A DNA stretch of 64,000 nt, from assembly GCF_031181705.1 (NCBI RefSeq), contig NZ_JAPSKN010000012.1, positions 1-64,000 of the forward strand, given 5' to 3'. The translations under genes and the position numbers were made by a program. The stretch is from Streptomyces sp. Lineage in GTDB: Bacteria; Actinomycetota; Actinomycetes; Streptomycetales; Streptomycetaceae. Of the stretch, positions 1 through 8,681 are shown in pieces. Within the stretch, counting starts at the first letter, position 1. Every line of letters starts with the position of its first letter. The notes below the pieces were generated by a model that saw only the letters and a program-made list of their open reading frames with translations, did no database searches and was not told where the DNA came from.

Positions 1-6
1 TGGCAT
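1..6 (-). CDS. Start of a gene leaving the window (probably sugar-binding protein)
   Basis: Only ATG and one further codon are visible on the minus strand. A purine-rich ribosome site (GAGGAAAGG) precedes the ATG and overlaps the end of the permease gene. In ribose-type ABC operons the gene after ATPase and permease is usually the periplasmic or lipoprotein sugar-binding protein, so that is the likely identity, but this is inference from position alone. Confidence 0.4.
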
Positions 7-23
7 GGCGGTGAACCCTTTCC

Positions 24-1043
24 TCAGGTCGTGCTCGCGGTACGGCGCTGGACCAGCACGGCGGCGACGATGATCGCGCCCTTGGCGATCTGCTGGACGT
101 CGCTCTGCAGGTTGTTCAGGGCGAAGATGTTGGTGATCGTGGTGAAGATCAGGACGCCGAGGACGGAGCCGGTGATGGTGCCGCGGCCGCCGGTGAGGAG
201 GGTGCCGCCGATGATGGCGGCGGCGATGGCGTCGAGTTCGTAGAGGTTGCCGTTGGTGTTCTGACCGGAGCCGGACAGGACGATGAGCAGGAAGGCGGCG
301 ATGCCGCAGCACAGCCCGGACAGCAGGTAGAGGTAGAGCCGCTGGCGGCGGACGTCGATGCCGGCCAGCCGGGCGGCCTCCGGGTTGCCGCCGACGGCGA
401 CCGTGCGGCGGCCGAAGGTGGTGCGGTTGAGCACCAGCCAGCCGATGACCGTGACGACGGCGAACACCATGACCAGCGGCGGGATGCCGAGGACGTAGGC
501 GTCGCGCTCTCCGAGGTCCAGGACCGAGGGCACGGTGACGATCTGCGTCTTGCCGTCGGTGATCTGCAGGGAGAGGCCGCGGGCGGAGGCCAGCATGGCG
601 AGGGTGGCGATGAACGGCACCATCGCGCCGTAGGCGATGAGCACCCCGTTGACCAGCCCGCAGCCGACTCCGACGACGACCGCCGTGAAGAGGATGCCGG
701 CGAAGCCGTACTCCTGGGTGGCGACGGTGGTGGCCCACACGGAGGCGAGGGCGACGATCGCGCCGACCGACAGGTCGATGCCGCCGGAGACGATGACGAA
801 GGTCATGCCGACGGTGACGACGCCGATGACGGACGCCTGGGTGAGGACGAGTTGCAGGTTGCGGGTGTCGAGGAACTCGTCGGGTTTGGTGATGCCGCCG
901 ATGAGGACCAGCACGGCGAGGACGCCGAGCAGGGACAGGGTGCGGACGTCGGCACGGGCCATCAGGCCGCGCCAGGCGGGGGGCTGGGCCTGGGGCACCT
1001 TGGCGGCGGTGCTGTCCCGGGGCGGGGAGACGGGCTGCGTCAT
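24..1043 (-). CDS. Sugar ABC transporter permease (RbsC/BPD_transp_2 family)
   Basis: 339-residue integral membrane permease of the ribose/xylose/galactose class of carbohydrate ABC importers. After a hydrophilic N-terminus of about 30 residues there are repeated hydrophobic segments, with the family's typical stretch around GGIDLSVGAIVALASV (about residues 87-102) and the cytoplasmic loop AVGGNPEAARLAGI facing the ATPase. Length fits the family (about 320-350). The start overlaps the ATPase stop by 4 bases (ATGA type), so the two are translationally coupled. Substrate cannot be told from the sequence; pentose or similar sugar is the family expectation. Confidence 0.93.
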   Translation of the reverse strand: MTQPVSPPRDSTAAKVPQAQPPAWRGLMARADVRTLSLLGVLAVLVLIGGITKPDEFLDTRNLQLVLTQASVIGVVTVGMTFVIVSGGIDLSVGAIVALASVWATTVATQEYGFAGILFTAVVVGVGCGLVNGVLIAYGAMVPFIATLAMLASARGLSLQITDGKTQIVTVPSVLDLGERDAYVLGIPPLVMVFAVVTVIGWLVLNRTTFGRRTVAVGGNPEAARLAGIDVRRQRLYLYLLSGLCCGIAAFLLIVLSGSGQNTNGNLYELDAIAAAIIGGTLLTGGRGTITGSVLGVLIFTTITNIFALNNLQSDVQQIAKGAIIVAAVLVQRRTASTT

Positions 1044-2557
1044 GACGCCGGGCTTCCTTCCATGACCAGGTCGAGTACGCGGTGTTCGTCGAGCTCACGC
1101 GCGGGCGCCGTGTGGACGACCCGGCCCTCGCGCAGCACCAGGACGCGGTCGGCGAGGCCGAGCACCTCGGGCACCTCGCTGGAGACCAGCAGCACGGCGA
1201 GGCCCTCGTCGGCGAGGCGGCGGATGACCGCGTAGAGCTCGGCGCGGGCGCCGACGTCGACGCCGCGGGTGGGTTCGTCGAGCAGCAGCACCTTGCACCC
1301 GCGCAGCAGCCAGCGGGCCAGGACGGCCTTCTGCTGGTTGCCGCCGGACAGGGTGCGCACGGGCACCGACGGGTTGTCGGGCCTGAGCGACAGCTCGCGG
1401 GTGGCGGCCCGGGCGGCACCGAGTTCGGCGCCGCGGTCGATCCAGCCGCCGCGCGAGAAGCGGGACATGGAGGAGACCGACACGTTGCGGGTGACGGACT
1501 CCAGCATCAGCAGGGCCTGCGCCTTGCGTTCCTCGGGGGCGAGCCCGAGCCCGGCCCGGACGGCGGCCCGGACGCTGCCCGGCTTCAAGGGCCTGCCGTC
1601 GACCAGCACCTGACCGGTCGTCGGTTTGCGGGCGCCGTAGACGGTCTCCAGGATCTCGGAGCGGCCCGAGCCGACGAGTCCGGCGAGGCCGACGATCTCA
1701 CCCGGCCGCACCTCCAGGTCGAGTGTCTCGAACTCCCCCTGGCGGGACAGGTTCCGCACCTTCAGCACGGGCTCCGCGGACGGCGGGGCGACGGGCCGGT
1801 CCGGGAAGACGTACTCGACGTTGCGGCCGGTCATCAGGGCGACGACGTCGCGGGTCGGGGTGGACTTCGCGGGGAGCCCGTTCGCCACGGCCCGGCCGTC
1901 CTTCAGGACGGTGACCCGGTCGCCGATGCGGCGGATCTCCTCCAGGCGGTGGGAGATGTAGACGACGGCGACCCCGGCGGCGGTCAGGTCGCCGACGATG
2001 CGGAAGAGGTTGTCGACCTCGTCCGGGTCGAGGGCGGCGGACGGCTCGTCCATCACGATGAGCCGCACGTCGTGGGAGAGCGCCCGGGCCATGGACACGA
2101 TCTGCTGTTGCGCGGCCGAGAGCTCCCCGACCAGGCGGCCCGGGTCGATCTCCGCGTGGCCGAGCCGCTTGAGCAGGGCGGCGGTCGACGCCTTGGCCGT
2201 CCTGCCCCGCACGACGAAGCCGGCGGTGGTCGGCTCGTGTCCGAGGTGGACGTTCTCGGCGACCGACAGGTGCTCCACCAGGTCGAGTTCCTGGTAGATC
2301 GTCGCGATGCCGAGGCGCATGGCCGCGATCGGCGAGCGGAGGGTGACGTCCTCGCCGCGCCAGCGGATGGTGCCGGTGTCGGGCTGGTGGGCGCCGGCCA
2401 GGACCTTGATGAGGGTCGACTTGCCGGCGCCGTTCTGGCCGAGCAGGCAGTGCACCTCGCCGGCCACGACGTCGAGGTCGACGCCGTCGAGGGCCCGGAC
2501 TCCGGGGAACGACTTGGTGATGCCGGACATGCTGAGCAGCGGTGGTTCTGGTGCCAT
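1040..2557 (-). CDS. Sugar ABC transporter ATP-binding protein (RbsA/MglA family)
   Basis: 505-residue cytoplasmic ATPase with two fused nucleotide-binding domains, as in RbsA/MglA/XylG. Domain 1 has Walker A GQNGAGKST, a degenerate signature (LSAAQQQ) and Walker B LIVMDEPSAALD. Domain 2 has the degenerate P-loop GLVGSGRSE usual for this family, signature LSGGNQQK and Walker B VLLLDEPTRGVD. It powers import through the permease encoded just downstream. The divergent second P-loop is normal for the group and not a defect. Likely transcribed with the permease, under the ROK regulator upstream. Confidence 0.95.
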   Translation of the reverse strand: MAPEPPLLSMSGITKSFPGVRALDGVDLDVVAGEVHCLLGQNGAGKSTLIKVLAGAHQPDTGTIRWRGEDVTLRSPIAAMRLGIATIYQELDLVEHLSVAENVHLGHEPTTAGFVVRGRTAKASTAALLKRLGHAEIDPGRLVGELSAAQQQIVSMARALSHDVRLIVMDEPSAALDPDEVDNLFRIVGDLTAAGVAVVYISHRLEEIRRIGDRVTVLKDGRAVANGLPAKSTPTRDVVALMTGRNVEYVFPDRPVAPPSAEPVLKVRNLSRQGEFETLDLEVRPGEIVGLAGLVGSGRSEILETVYGARKPTTGQVLVDGRPLKPGSVRAAVRAGLGLAPEERKAQALLMLESVTRNVSVSSMSRFSRGGWIDRGAELGAARAATRELSLRPDNPSVPVRTLSGGNQQKAVLARWLLRGCKVLLLDEPTRGVDVGARAELYAVIRRLADEGLAVLLVSSEVPEVLGLADRVLVLREGRVVHTAPARELDEHRVLDLVMEGSPAS

Positions 2558-2643
2558 GAGGTCCCCTTGGCGGGCGTGCGGGCCGGTTCAGGGCAGGGCA
2601 GGGCTCGGTACCGTAAGCGTGGTGCCGACGTGCTGACGTGCGC

Positions 2644-3825
2644 TTAGGCGGGAGAGAACAGGTGGTCGCTGATGAGCCGGGCCGCGCCGATGACGCCGGC
2701 GGCGGGTCCCAGTTCGCCCAGGACGATGGGCAGGTTGCCGGTCGCGAGCGGCAGCGACTGGCGGTAGACCTGGGTGCGGATCGCGGCGAGCAGGGTGTGG
2801 CCGAGTCCGGTCACCCCGCCGCCGATCACCACCAGGCCCGGGTTGAAGAAGCTGACCAGGCCGGCGATGACCTGGCCGGTGCGGTTGCCGCCCTCACGGA
2901 TCAGTTCCAGGGCCGTGGCGTCCCCGGCGGCGGCCGCGGCGGCGACGTCGACGGCGGTCAGTTCGCCGCTCGTCTCCAGCCGTGACGCCAGTTCGGCCGA
3001 GAGCCCCTGCTGGGCGGCCTCCAGGGCGTCGCGGGCCAGGGCCGCCCCGCTGAAGTGGGCCTCCAGGCAGCCCCGGTTGCCGCAGGCGCAGGGGCGGCCG
3101 TCGGGGACGGCCTGGATGTGCCCGATGTCACCGGCGCTGCCCGTCGTACCGCGGTAGACCTCACCGCCGACGACGATGCCGCAGCCGATGCCGGTGCCGA
3201 TCTTGACGCAGAGGAAGTCGGCGACGGTGCGGGCGACGCCCGCGTGCTGCTCCCCCATCGCCATCAGGTTCACGTCGTTGTCGACCATGACCGGGCAGCC
3301 GAGTTCCTGGCTGAGCGCCTCCCGCACGGGGAAGCCGTCCCAGCCGGGCATGATCGGCGGTGCGACCGGGACGCCCTCGGGGAAGCGGACCGGGCCCGGG
3401 ACGCCGATGCCGGCGCCGTCGAACCCCTCCGCGAGCCCGGAGGCCCTCAGCTTCGCGGCCATGGCCAGGACCTGCTCGAAGACCGCGACCGGGCCCTCGC
3501 GCACGTCCATGGGGTGGTTGATGTGCCCGAGGGTCTCCAGCTCGGCGTTGGTGACGGCGACGTCGACCGAGGTCGCGCCGATGTCGACGCCGAGGAACCG
3601 GAGTTCGGGGTTGAGCCGGATGTTGTGGGAGCGGCGGCCACCGCGCGAGGCGGCGAGTCCGTCGGCCACGACCAGCCCCGTCTCCAGCAGCCGGTCCACC
3701 TCCACGGCGAGCTTGGACCGTGAGAGGTCGACCTGGTCGCCCAGCTGGGCGCGGGAGTTGGGGCCGCCGTCGCGCAGGAGCTTGAGCAGTCGGGCCTGGT
3801 GGGCGTTTCCGGGTCGTGCGGTCAT
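2644..3825 (-). CDS. ROK family transcriptional regulator
   Basis: 393-residue sugar-responsive repressor. An N-terminal winged helix-turn-helix (about residues 8-60, with RAQLGDQVDLSRSKLAVEVD) is followed by a ROK sugar-kinase-like domain beginning LGVDIGATSVDVAV. The zinc motif CACGNRGCLE (about residues 247-256) and the VDNDVN motif are present. I chose the ATG at 3825 because the HTH begins right after it and the reading frame further upstream looks non-coding; a GTG three codons earlier is an alternative. It lies 86 bases upstream of the ABC ATPase in the same direction and most likely controls that transporter. Confidence 0.9.
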   Translation of the reverse strand: MTARPGNAHQARLLKLLRDGGPNSRAQLGDQVDLSRSKLAVEVDRLLETGLVVADGLAASRGGRRSHNIRLNPELRFLGVDIGATSVDVAVTNAELETLGHINHPMDVREGPVAVFEQVLAMAAKLRASGLAEGFDGAGIGVPGPVRFPEGVPVAPPIMPGWDGFPVREALSQELGCPVMVDNDVNLMAMGEQHAGVARTVADFLCVKIGTGIGCGIVVGGEVYRGTTGSAGDIGHIQAVPDGRPCACGNRGCLEAHFSGAALARDALEAAQQGLSAELASRLETSGELTAVDVAAAAAAGDATALELIREGGNRTGQVIAGLVSFFNPGLVVIGGGVTGLGHTLLAAIRTQVYRQSLPLATGNLPIVLGELGPAAGVIGAARLISDHLFSPA

Positions 3826-4001
3826 ACGTCTCACGAGCCCCTCCCCGCCCCTATCGGCCTGTGCGCGCCGGTTTTCCGCCACCTCGGTGGCGTGCTTTCG
3901 GAGGGAACGTAGCAGCGGCTGCCGGGAGTGGGAAGAAGTCGCGCAGGAATTGGCCCTCACTTTTTCCACTCAGAGGACAAAGATGGGGGCGGAAGTCTCC
4001 C

Positions 4002-4020
4002 CTCCCGGGCGTGCCGGGAG
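4002..4020. terminator. Hairpin after the GntR gene
   Basis: CTCCCGG and CCGGGAG form a 7-bp perfect stem around a 5-base loop. It lies about 80 bases beyond the end of the GntR gene and before the ROK gene, both on the minus strand. A factor-independent terminator is possible, but no U-run follows. The rest of the 276-base gap should hold the ROK promoter. Confidence 0.35.
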
Positions 4021-4101
4021 CGGCCGGGGCAGCGAAAAGGGCAGGCCGACGGGGGCCCGGGTGGTGCGGGCCAGGGGGATGCGCCGCCGGTCGGCCGGAG
4101 C

Positions 4102-4779
4102 CTACGAACGCGCTCGCTCGTGGTACGACCGCCGCGTGTGCTCGGTGTGTTCGCGCATCAGCCGGGTCGCCCGCTGCTCGTCGCGGGCGGTGACCGCGGC
4201 GATGAGTTCGCGGTGCTCGATCCAGGACTGGTGGCCGCGCTGACGGGCCACCGGGGTGTAGTACCAGCGCACGCGCCGGTCGACCTGGGCGGCGAGTTCG
4301 GCGAGGACCGTGTTGCCGGCCAGCTCCATGATCTTGGCGTGGAAGCGCGCGTTCATGGCGACGGCCCCGTCCACGTCGTCGGCCTCCACGGCCTTCTCGC
4401 CCTCCGCGCACAGCGCTTCCAGGGCGGCGATGCCCGCGCTGTCGGCGTTGGCCGCGGCGAGGCGGGCCGCCTCGGCCTCCAGGAGCGTGCGGACCGTCAG
4501 GAGCTGGTCGGCCTCCTCCTCCGTCGGCTCGTGCACGAACGCGCCCTGGGCGGGCCGCAGATCGACCCAGCCCTCGGTGTTGAGCCGCTGCAGCGCCTCG
4601 CGCACCGGCTGCCGGGACACGCCCAGATGCCCGGCGAGCTCGCTCTCGACCAGGTGCTGGCCGGGCTGCAGGGCGCGGGTGGTGATGAGTTCGAGGAGTG
4701 CCTCGTAGACGCGGTCGCGCAGCGGACCCGGGCGTTCCAGCTTGGGTACCGCCCCTTGGGGCAGGCCTGTCGACAGCAT
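4102..4779 (-). CDS. GntR family regulator, FCD (FadR-type) subfamily
   Basis: 225-residue repressor. The winged HTH spans about residues 18-80 (LRDRVYEALLELI, VSRQPVREALQRL), followed by an all-helical FCD ligand domain with the metal/ligand-binding residues of the family (NARFHAKIMELAGN, then EHRELIAAV and REHTEHTRR). FCD regulators usually sense small organic acids. A strong ribosome site (GAGGAGGGGG) precedes the ATG. Three GTCT-containing heptads sit about 75 bases upstream, and the ACTGTAGAC core recurs in front of the oxalate/formate carrier. It therefore probably controls itself and the transporter/formate dehydrogenase locus. Confidence 0.93.
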   Translation of the reverse strand: MLSTGLPQGAVPKLERPGPLRDRVYEALLELITTRALQPGQHLVESELAGHLGVSRQPVREALQRLNTEGWVDLRPAQGAFVHEPTEEEADQLLTVRTLLEAEAARLAAANADSAGIAALEALCAEGEKAVEADDVDGAVAMNARFHAKIMELAGNTVLAELAAQVDRRVRWYYTPVARQRGHQSWIEHRELIAAVTARDEQRATRLMREHTEHTRRSYHERARS

Positions 4780-4852
4780 CGCGGTCCCCCTCCTCGGCAG
4801 GGCCGTGCACAGCGCGGCCGACGCCGGTGTCGCCGCAGAGTCAGTATCGATT

Positions 4853-4873
4853 GTCTTTCGTCTACAGTCTACG
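4853..4873. promoter_or_regulatory. Triple GTCT heptad repeat, candidate GntR operator
   Basis: Three head-to-tail heptads (GTCTTTC, GTCTACA, GTCTACG) lie 74 bases upstream of the GntR start. The inner part read on the minus strand, ACTGTAGAC, also occurs at 7618-7626 in the transporter/FDH divergent region. The shared rare AT-containing motif suggests a common operator; this is inference from sequence. Confidence 0.45.
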
Positions 4874-4962
4874 GCGCACAGGCGCCAGGGTTCCGGGGAG
4901 TTGGCCGCGTCACATCGGCCGCGTCACATCGGCCCCGTCACGCCCCGCGTGGCCGGTGGGAG

Positions 4963-5901
4963 TCAGGGGCAGCGCACGACCTGACCCGCGTACGACAGGT
5001 TCCCGCCGAAGCCGAACAGCAGGACCGGGTCGCCCGTGGTGATCTCGCCCCGTTCGACCAGCTTGGAGAAGGCCAGCGGGATGCTCGCGGCCGAGGTGTT
5101 GCCGGACTCGGTGACATCGCGGGCGACGACGGCGTTGACGGCGCCGATCTTCTCGGCGAGGGGTTCGATGATGCGCAGGTTCGCCTGGTGCAGCACGACC
5201 CCGGCGAGGTCCGCGGGCTGAAGTCCGGCCCGCTCGCACGCCCGGCGCGCGATGGGCGGCAGCTGTGTGGTCGCCCAGCGGTAGACGCTCTGCCCTTCCT
5301 GCGCGAAGCGCGGCGGGGTGCCCTCGATCCGTACGGCGTTGCCCATCTCGGGCACCGAGCCCCACAGCACGGGACCGATCGCCGGCTCGTCCGCGGCCTC
5401 CACCACCGCCGCCCCGGCCCCGTCCCCGACGAGCACGCACGTGGTGCGGTCGCTCCAGTCGGTCACCTCGGACATCTTGTCGGCCCCGATGACCAGCGCC
5501 CGGCTGGAACCCCCGGCCCGCACGGCGTGGTCGGCGGTGGCCAGGGCGTGGGTGAAGCCGGCGCACACCACGTTGAGGTCCATGGTGGCGGCCTGCGGGA
5601 TGCCGAGCCGGGCGGCGACCCGGGCGGCCATGTTGGGCGAGCGGTCGACGGCGGTGGAGGTGGCGACCAGCACCAGGTCGATGTCGTCCGGGGTCAGCCC
5701 GGCGCCCGCGAGGGCCTTGGCGGCGGCGTGCGCGCCCAGTTCGTCGACCGGCTCGTCGGGGCCCGCGATGTGGCGGGTGCGGATGCCCACCCGGCTCCTG
5801 ATCCACTCGTCAGTGGTGTCCACCAGGCCCGCCAGGTCCTCGTTGGTGAGCACCTTGGCGGGCTGGTAGTGGCCGACGGCGGCGATGCGCGAGCCGTTCA
5901 T
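4963..5901 (-). CDS. Beta-ketoacyl-ACP synthase III family protein
   Basis: 312-residue thiolase-fold condensing enzyme. The Cys-His-Asn triad of KAS III is intact: Cys in LNVVCAGFTHA, His in VVLHQANLRI, Asn in ESGNTSAASIP. FabH uses acyl-CoA and malonyl-ACP to start fatty acid synthesis; stand-alone homologues in actinomycetes also act in secondary metabolism or as acyltransferases. The ATG at 5901 (MNGSRIAAVGHY) is chosen over an in-frame ATG 13 codons earlier because it follows GAGGGGGAC and begins at the family's usual N-terminus. No ACP, KAS II or malonyltransferase gene lies nearby, so its substrate is unclear. Confidence 0.85.
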   Translation of the reverse strand: MNGSRIAAVGHYQPAKVLTNEDLAGLVDTTDEWIRSRVGIRTRHIAGPDEPVDELGAHAAAKALAGAGLTPDDIDLVLVATSTAVDRSPNMAARVAARLGIPQAATMDLNVVCAGFTHALATADHAVRAGGSSRALVIGADKMSEVTDWSDRTTCVLVGDGAGAAVVEAADEPAIGPVLWGSVPEMGNAVRIEGTPPRFAQEGQSVYRWATTQLPPIARRACERAGLQPADLAGVVLHQANLRIIEPLAEKIGAVNAVVARDVTESGNTSAASIPLAFSKLVERGEITTGDPVLLFGFGGNLSYAGQVVRCP

Positions 5902-6050
5902 TGGGTGGGTCCCCCTCGTTTCCTTGGGCAGCGGATCCACCAGTGTGATCAGTGACTCGCGGGTACGACGGCAGCCGAGGCGACAGGAAACGGGCGCCCT
6001 GGTTGTCGGCTTCCGTCAGGAGCCCGGACGCCCGGGCACCTGCTCAACGG

Positions 6051-6191
6051 CTACCCGGTGAACAACTGCGTCGCCTTGCGGACCAGCTCGTACAGCCCGT
6101 AGACGAGCGGGCCCCCGACCCACACCCAGGCCAGGGCGATCAGCCACCGCCGGTCGGGGCTAGGCGGGCTCTGACTGCTGTCGCTCGGCAT
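6051..6191 (-). CDS. Small single-TM partner of the OFA-type MFS transporter
   Basis: 46-residue protein with a polar Ser/Pro-rich start, one membrane segment (about residues 16-33, LIALAWVWVGGPLVYGLY) and a short basic tail. It overlaps the end of the MFS carrier gene by 32 bases in another frame, which implies translational coupling. Very small ORFs of this form following OFA-family carriers in actinomycetes are annotated as MFS transporter small subunits; I place it there from length, position and the W-rich helix. What it does (assembly, stability or gating) is not known to me. Confidence 0.75.
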   Translation of the reverse strand: MPSDSSQSPPSPDRRWLIALAWVWVGGPLVYGLYELVRKATQLFTG

Positions 6192-7494
6192 GAGCGGCCT
6201 CCCTCGGGGCGGGGACGTGGTGGCGGGGGGCGACGGGGCGGACGAGTTCGTTGGCGACGAAGCCGACGACGAGCAGGCCGATCATGATGACGAACGACAG
6301 GCCGTACAGGGACGCGCCGTGCCGGCCCGCCTGCTCCTGCCGGTCGGCGATCCAGTTGACGATGAGCGGCCCGAGCACCCCGGCCGTGGACCAGGCGGTG
6401 AGCAGCCGCCCGTGGATGGCCCCGACCTGGTAGGTGCCGAAGAGGTCCTTCAGGTACGCCGGGATCGTCGCGAAGCCGCCGCCGTAGAAGGAGAGGATGA
6501 CGAGCGCGCACAGGACGAACAGGGGCTTGGAGGAGTCGCCGAACAGGGCGATCAGGGTGTACATGAGCGCGCCGGCGCCGAGGTAGACGCGGTAGATGTT
6601 CTTGCGGCCGATGAGGTCGGAGGTCGACGACCAGCCGATGCGCCCGGCCATGTTCGCCGCCGAGAGCAGCGCGACGAAGCCGGCGGCGGCCGTCACCGAC
6701 ACCGGCGTGGAGGTGTCCGCGAAGAAGTCCGTGATCATCGGCGCGGCCTTCTCCAGGATGCCGATGCCGGCGGTGACGTTCATGCAGAGCACGATCCACA
6801 GGAACCAGAACTGGGGGGTGCGGATGGCCTGGTTCGCCGACACCTGCGGGCCGGTGCGGGCTTGCCGCTCGGTTCCCGGTGCCTGCGGGGCATCGCGCGG
6901 GACCCTGACCAGAAGCACGCCCAGCAGCATGAAGACGGCGTACGACAGCCCGTGGACGAGGAAGGCCAGCGCGATGCCGGAACTGTCGGACCCGAAGGAC
7001 TCCAGCATCTGGGCGCTCCACGGCGAGGCGATGAGCGCGCCGCCGCCGAAGCCCATGATGGCGATGCCGGTTGCCATGCCGGGCCGGTCCGGGAACCACT
7101 TGATGAGGGTGGAGACCGGGGAGATGTAGCCGATGCCGAGGCCGATGCCGCCGACGAAGCCGTAGCCGAGGACGATCAGCCAGTACTGCTCCAGGGAGGC
7201 GCCGAGCGCGGAGAGCAGGAAACCGGAGGAGAAGCAGACCAGGGCGACGGTCATCGCCCAGCGCGGGCCGTTGCGCTCCACGAGCGTTCCGCCGAAGGCC
7301 GCGGACAGGCCCAGCATGACGATGCCCAGCTGGAAGGGGAGCGCGCTCTGGGTGCCGCTGAGCCCGAGGGCGGACTCCAGGGGCGGCTTGAACACGCTCC
7401 AGGCGTAGGCCTGGCCGATGGAGAGGTGTACGGACAGAGCGGCGGGCGGGACGAGCCAGCGGCTCCAGCCCACGGGCGCGACGGGGGGACTCAT
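6160..7494 (-). CDS. OFA family MFS transporter (oxalate/formate antiporter-like)
   Basis: 444-residue, 12-TM carrier of the OFA branch. The N-terminal segment HLSIGQAYAWSVFKPPLE and the glycine-rich GFVGGIGLGIGYISPVSTLIKWFPDRPGMATG (signature around TM4-5) are typical of OxlT-like proteins. The ATG at 7494 is chosen because upstream in-frame sequence is non-coding and covers the divergent promoter. Its placement beside a formate dehydrogenase operon suggests uptake or exchange of formate, oxalate or a related monocarboxylate. No oxalyl-CoA decarboxylase or formyl-CoA transferase gene is in the window, so oxalate use is unproven. Confidence 0.88.
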   Translation of the reverse strand: MSPPVAPVGWSRWLVPPAALSVHLSIGQAYAWSVFKPPLESALGLSGTQSALPFQLGIVMLGLSAAFGGTLVERNGPRWAMTVALVCFSSGFLLSALGASLEQYWLIVLGYGFVGGIGLGIGYISPVSTLIKWFPDRPGMATGIAIMGFGGGALIASPWSAQMLESFGSDSSGIALAFLVHGLSYAVFMLLGVLLVRVPRDAPQAPGTERQARTGPQVSANQAIRTPQFWFLWIVLCMNVTAGIGILEKAAPMITDFFADTSTPVSVTAAAGFVALLSAANMAGRIGWSSTSDLIGRKNIYRVYLGAGALMYTLIALFGDSSKPLFVLCALVILSFYGGGFATIPAYLKDLFGTYQVGAIHGRLLTAWSTAGVLGPLIVNWIADRQEQAGRHGASLYGLSFVIMIGLLVVGFVANELVRPVAPRHHVPAPREAAHAERQQSEPA

Positions 7495-7617
7495 GAACCC
7501 CGGACGGTAGGGATCCGCGGGGCGGTTGAGAAGGCGGCGCGTCGACCGTATGCGGTGAGCGGTATGCGGTCTGCGCCGAACGGTCGGTGCGCGGACCCTT
7601 GCCGCCCCAAGTTCCAT

Positions 7618-7641
7618 ACTGTAGACAATATTTCGTCGACA
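7618..7641. promoter_or_regulatory. Imperfect inverted repeat between carrier and FDH operon
   Basis: TGTAGAC (7620-7626) and GTCGACA (7635-7641) form an imperfect inverted repeat (6 of 7 positions) separated by 8 bases, between divergent genes starting at 7494 and 7691. The nine bases ACTGTAGAC are identical to a site upstream of the nearby GntR gene. Likely a regulator site controlling both directions. Confidence 0.45.
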
Positions 7642-7690
7642 GAGTCTCGGCAGTTCCTCGGTACCCTCGACCGGACGGAGCTCCCTCGTC

Positions 7691-8662
7691 ATGAAAGTCG
7701 CAGTTCTCGGCGCCGGTGCCATCGGCGCCTACGTCGGCGCCGCGCTCCACCGCGCGGGTGCCGACGTGCATCTCATCGCCCGTGGACCGCATCTGGCGGC
7801 CATGAGGCAGCACGGAGTCCGGGTGCGCAGCCCGCGCGGCGACTTCACCGCGCACCCGCACGCGACCGACGACCCGGCCGAAGTGGGCCCGGTCGACTAC
7901 GTGTTCCTGGGCCTGAAGGCGAACGCGTACGCGGCGTGCGGGCCGCTGATCGCACCCTTGCTGCACGGCAGCACGGCCGTCGTGGCGGCCCAGAACGGCA
8001 TCCCCTGGTGGTACTTCCACCGCCACGGCGGCCCTTTCGACGGCCACCGGATCGAGAGCGTGGACCCGGGCGGCGCGGTCAGTGCGGTGCTCGCGCCCGA
8101 ACGGGCCGTCGGTTGCGTGGTCTACGCGGCGACCGAGCTCGAAGGCCCGGGCGTCGTACGGCACTTGGAAGGCACTCGGTTCTCCGTCGGCGAGCCCGAC
8201 CGCAGCCGTTCGGCGCGCTGTCTGCGCTTGGGCGAGGCCATGCAGGCGGGCGGCCTGAAGTGCCCGGTCGAGCCGGACCTGCGCAACGACATCTGGCTCA
8301 AGCTGCTCGGCAACATCTCCTTCAACCCGATCAGCGCGCTCGCCCGCGCGACCATGCGGCAGATGTGCCTGCACGGCGGCACCCGCAGGGTCATCGAGAT
8401 CATGATGACCGAGACCCTCGCCGTCGCCGAGGCCCTGGGCTGCGACGTCGGAGTGTCCATCGAGCGCCGGCTGGCGGGCGCCGCGCGCGTCGGCGACCAC
8501 CGCACCTCCACGCTCCAGGACCTGGAGCGCGGCAAGCCGCTCGAACTCGACGTGCTGCTCGCGGCCGTCGTCGAGCTGGCGGAGATCACCGGCGTGGAGG
8601 TGCCCACCCTGCGCACCGTGCACGCCATCTCGGACCTGCTCGCGCTGAGGAGCGCCGCATGA
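7691..8662 (+). CDS. Ketopantoate reductase family oxidoreductase (ApbA/PanE-like)
   Basis: 323-residue NAD(P)-dependent dehydrogenase with an N-terminal Rossmann domain starting KVAVLGAGAIGAYVGAAL and a helical C-terminal domain containing NDIWLKLLGNISFNPISAL, the ApbA_C region with the conserved Lys and Asn. 2-Dehydropantoate reductase is the family's name activity, but many members reduce other 2-oxo acids. Here it heads an operon for formate dehydrogenase rather than pantothenate genes, so a role in C1 or oxo-acid metabolism is more likely than coenzyme A synthesis. 19 bases separate it from the next gene. Confidence 0.85.
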   Translation: MKVAVLGAGAIGAYVGAALHRAGADVHLIARGPHLAAMRQHGVRVRSPRGDFTAHPHATDDPAEVGPVDYVFLGLKANAYAACGPLIAPLLHGSTAVVAAQNGIPWWYFHRHGGPFDGHRIESVDPGGAVSAVLAPERAVGCVVYAATELEGPGVVRHLEGTRFSVGEPDRSRSARCLRLGEAMQAGGLKCPVEPDLRNDIWLKLLGNISFNPISALARATMRQMCLHGGTRRVIEIMMTETLAVAEALGCDVGVSIERRLAGAARVGDHRTSTLQDLERGKPLELDVLLAAVVELAEITGVEVPTLRTVHAISDLLALRSAA

Positions 8663-8681
8663 GGAGTGTCAGGAGCTTCAT

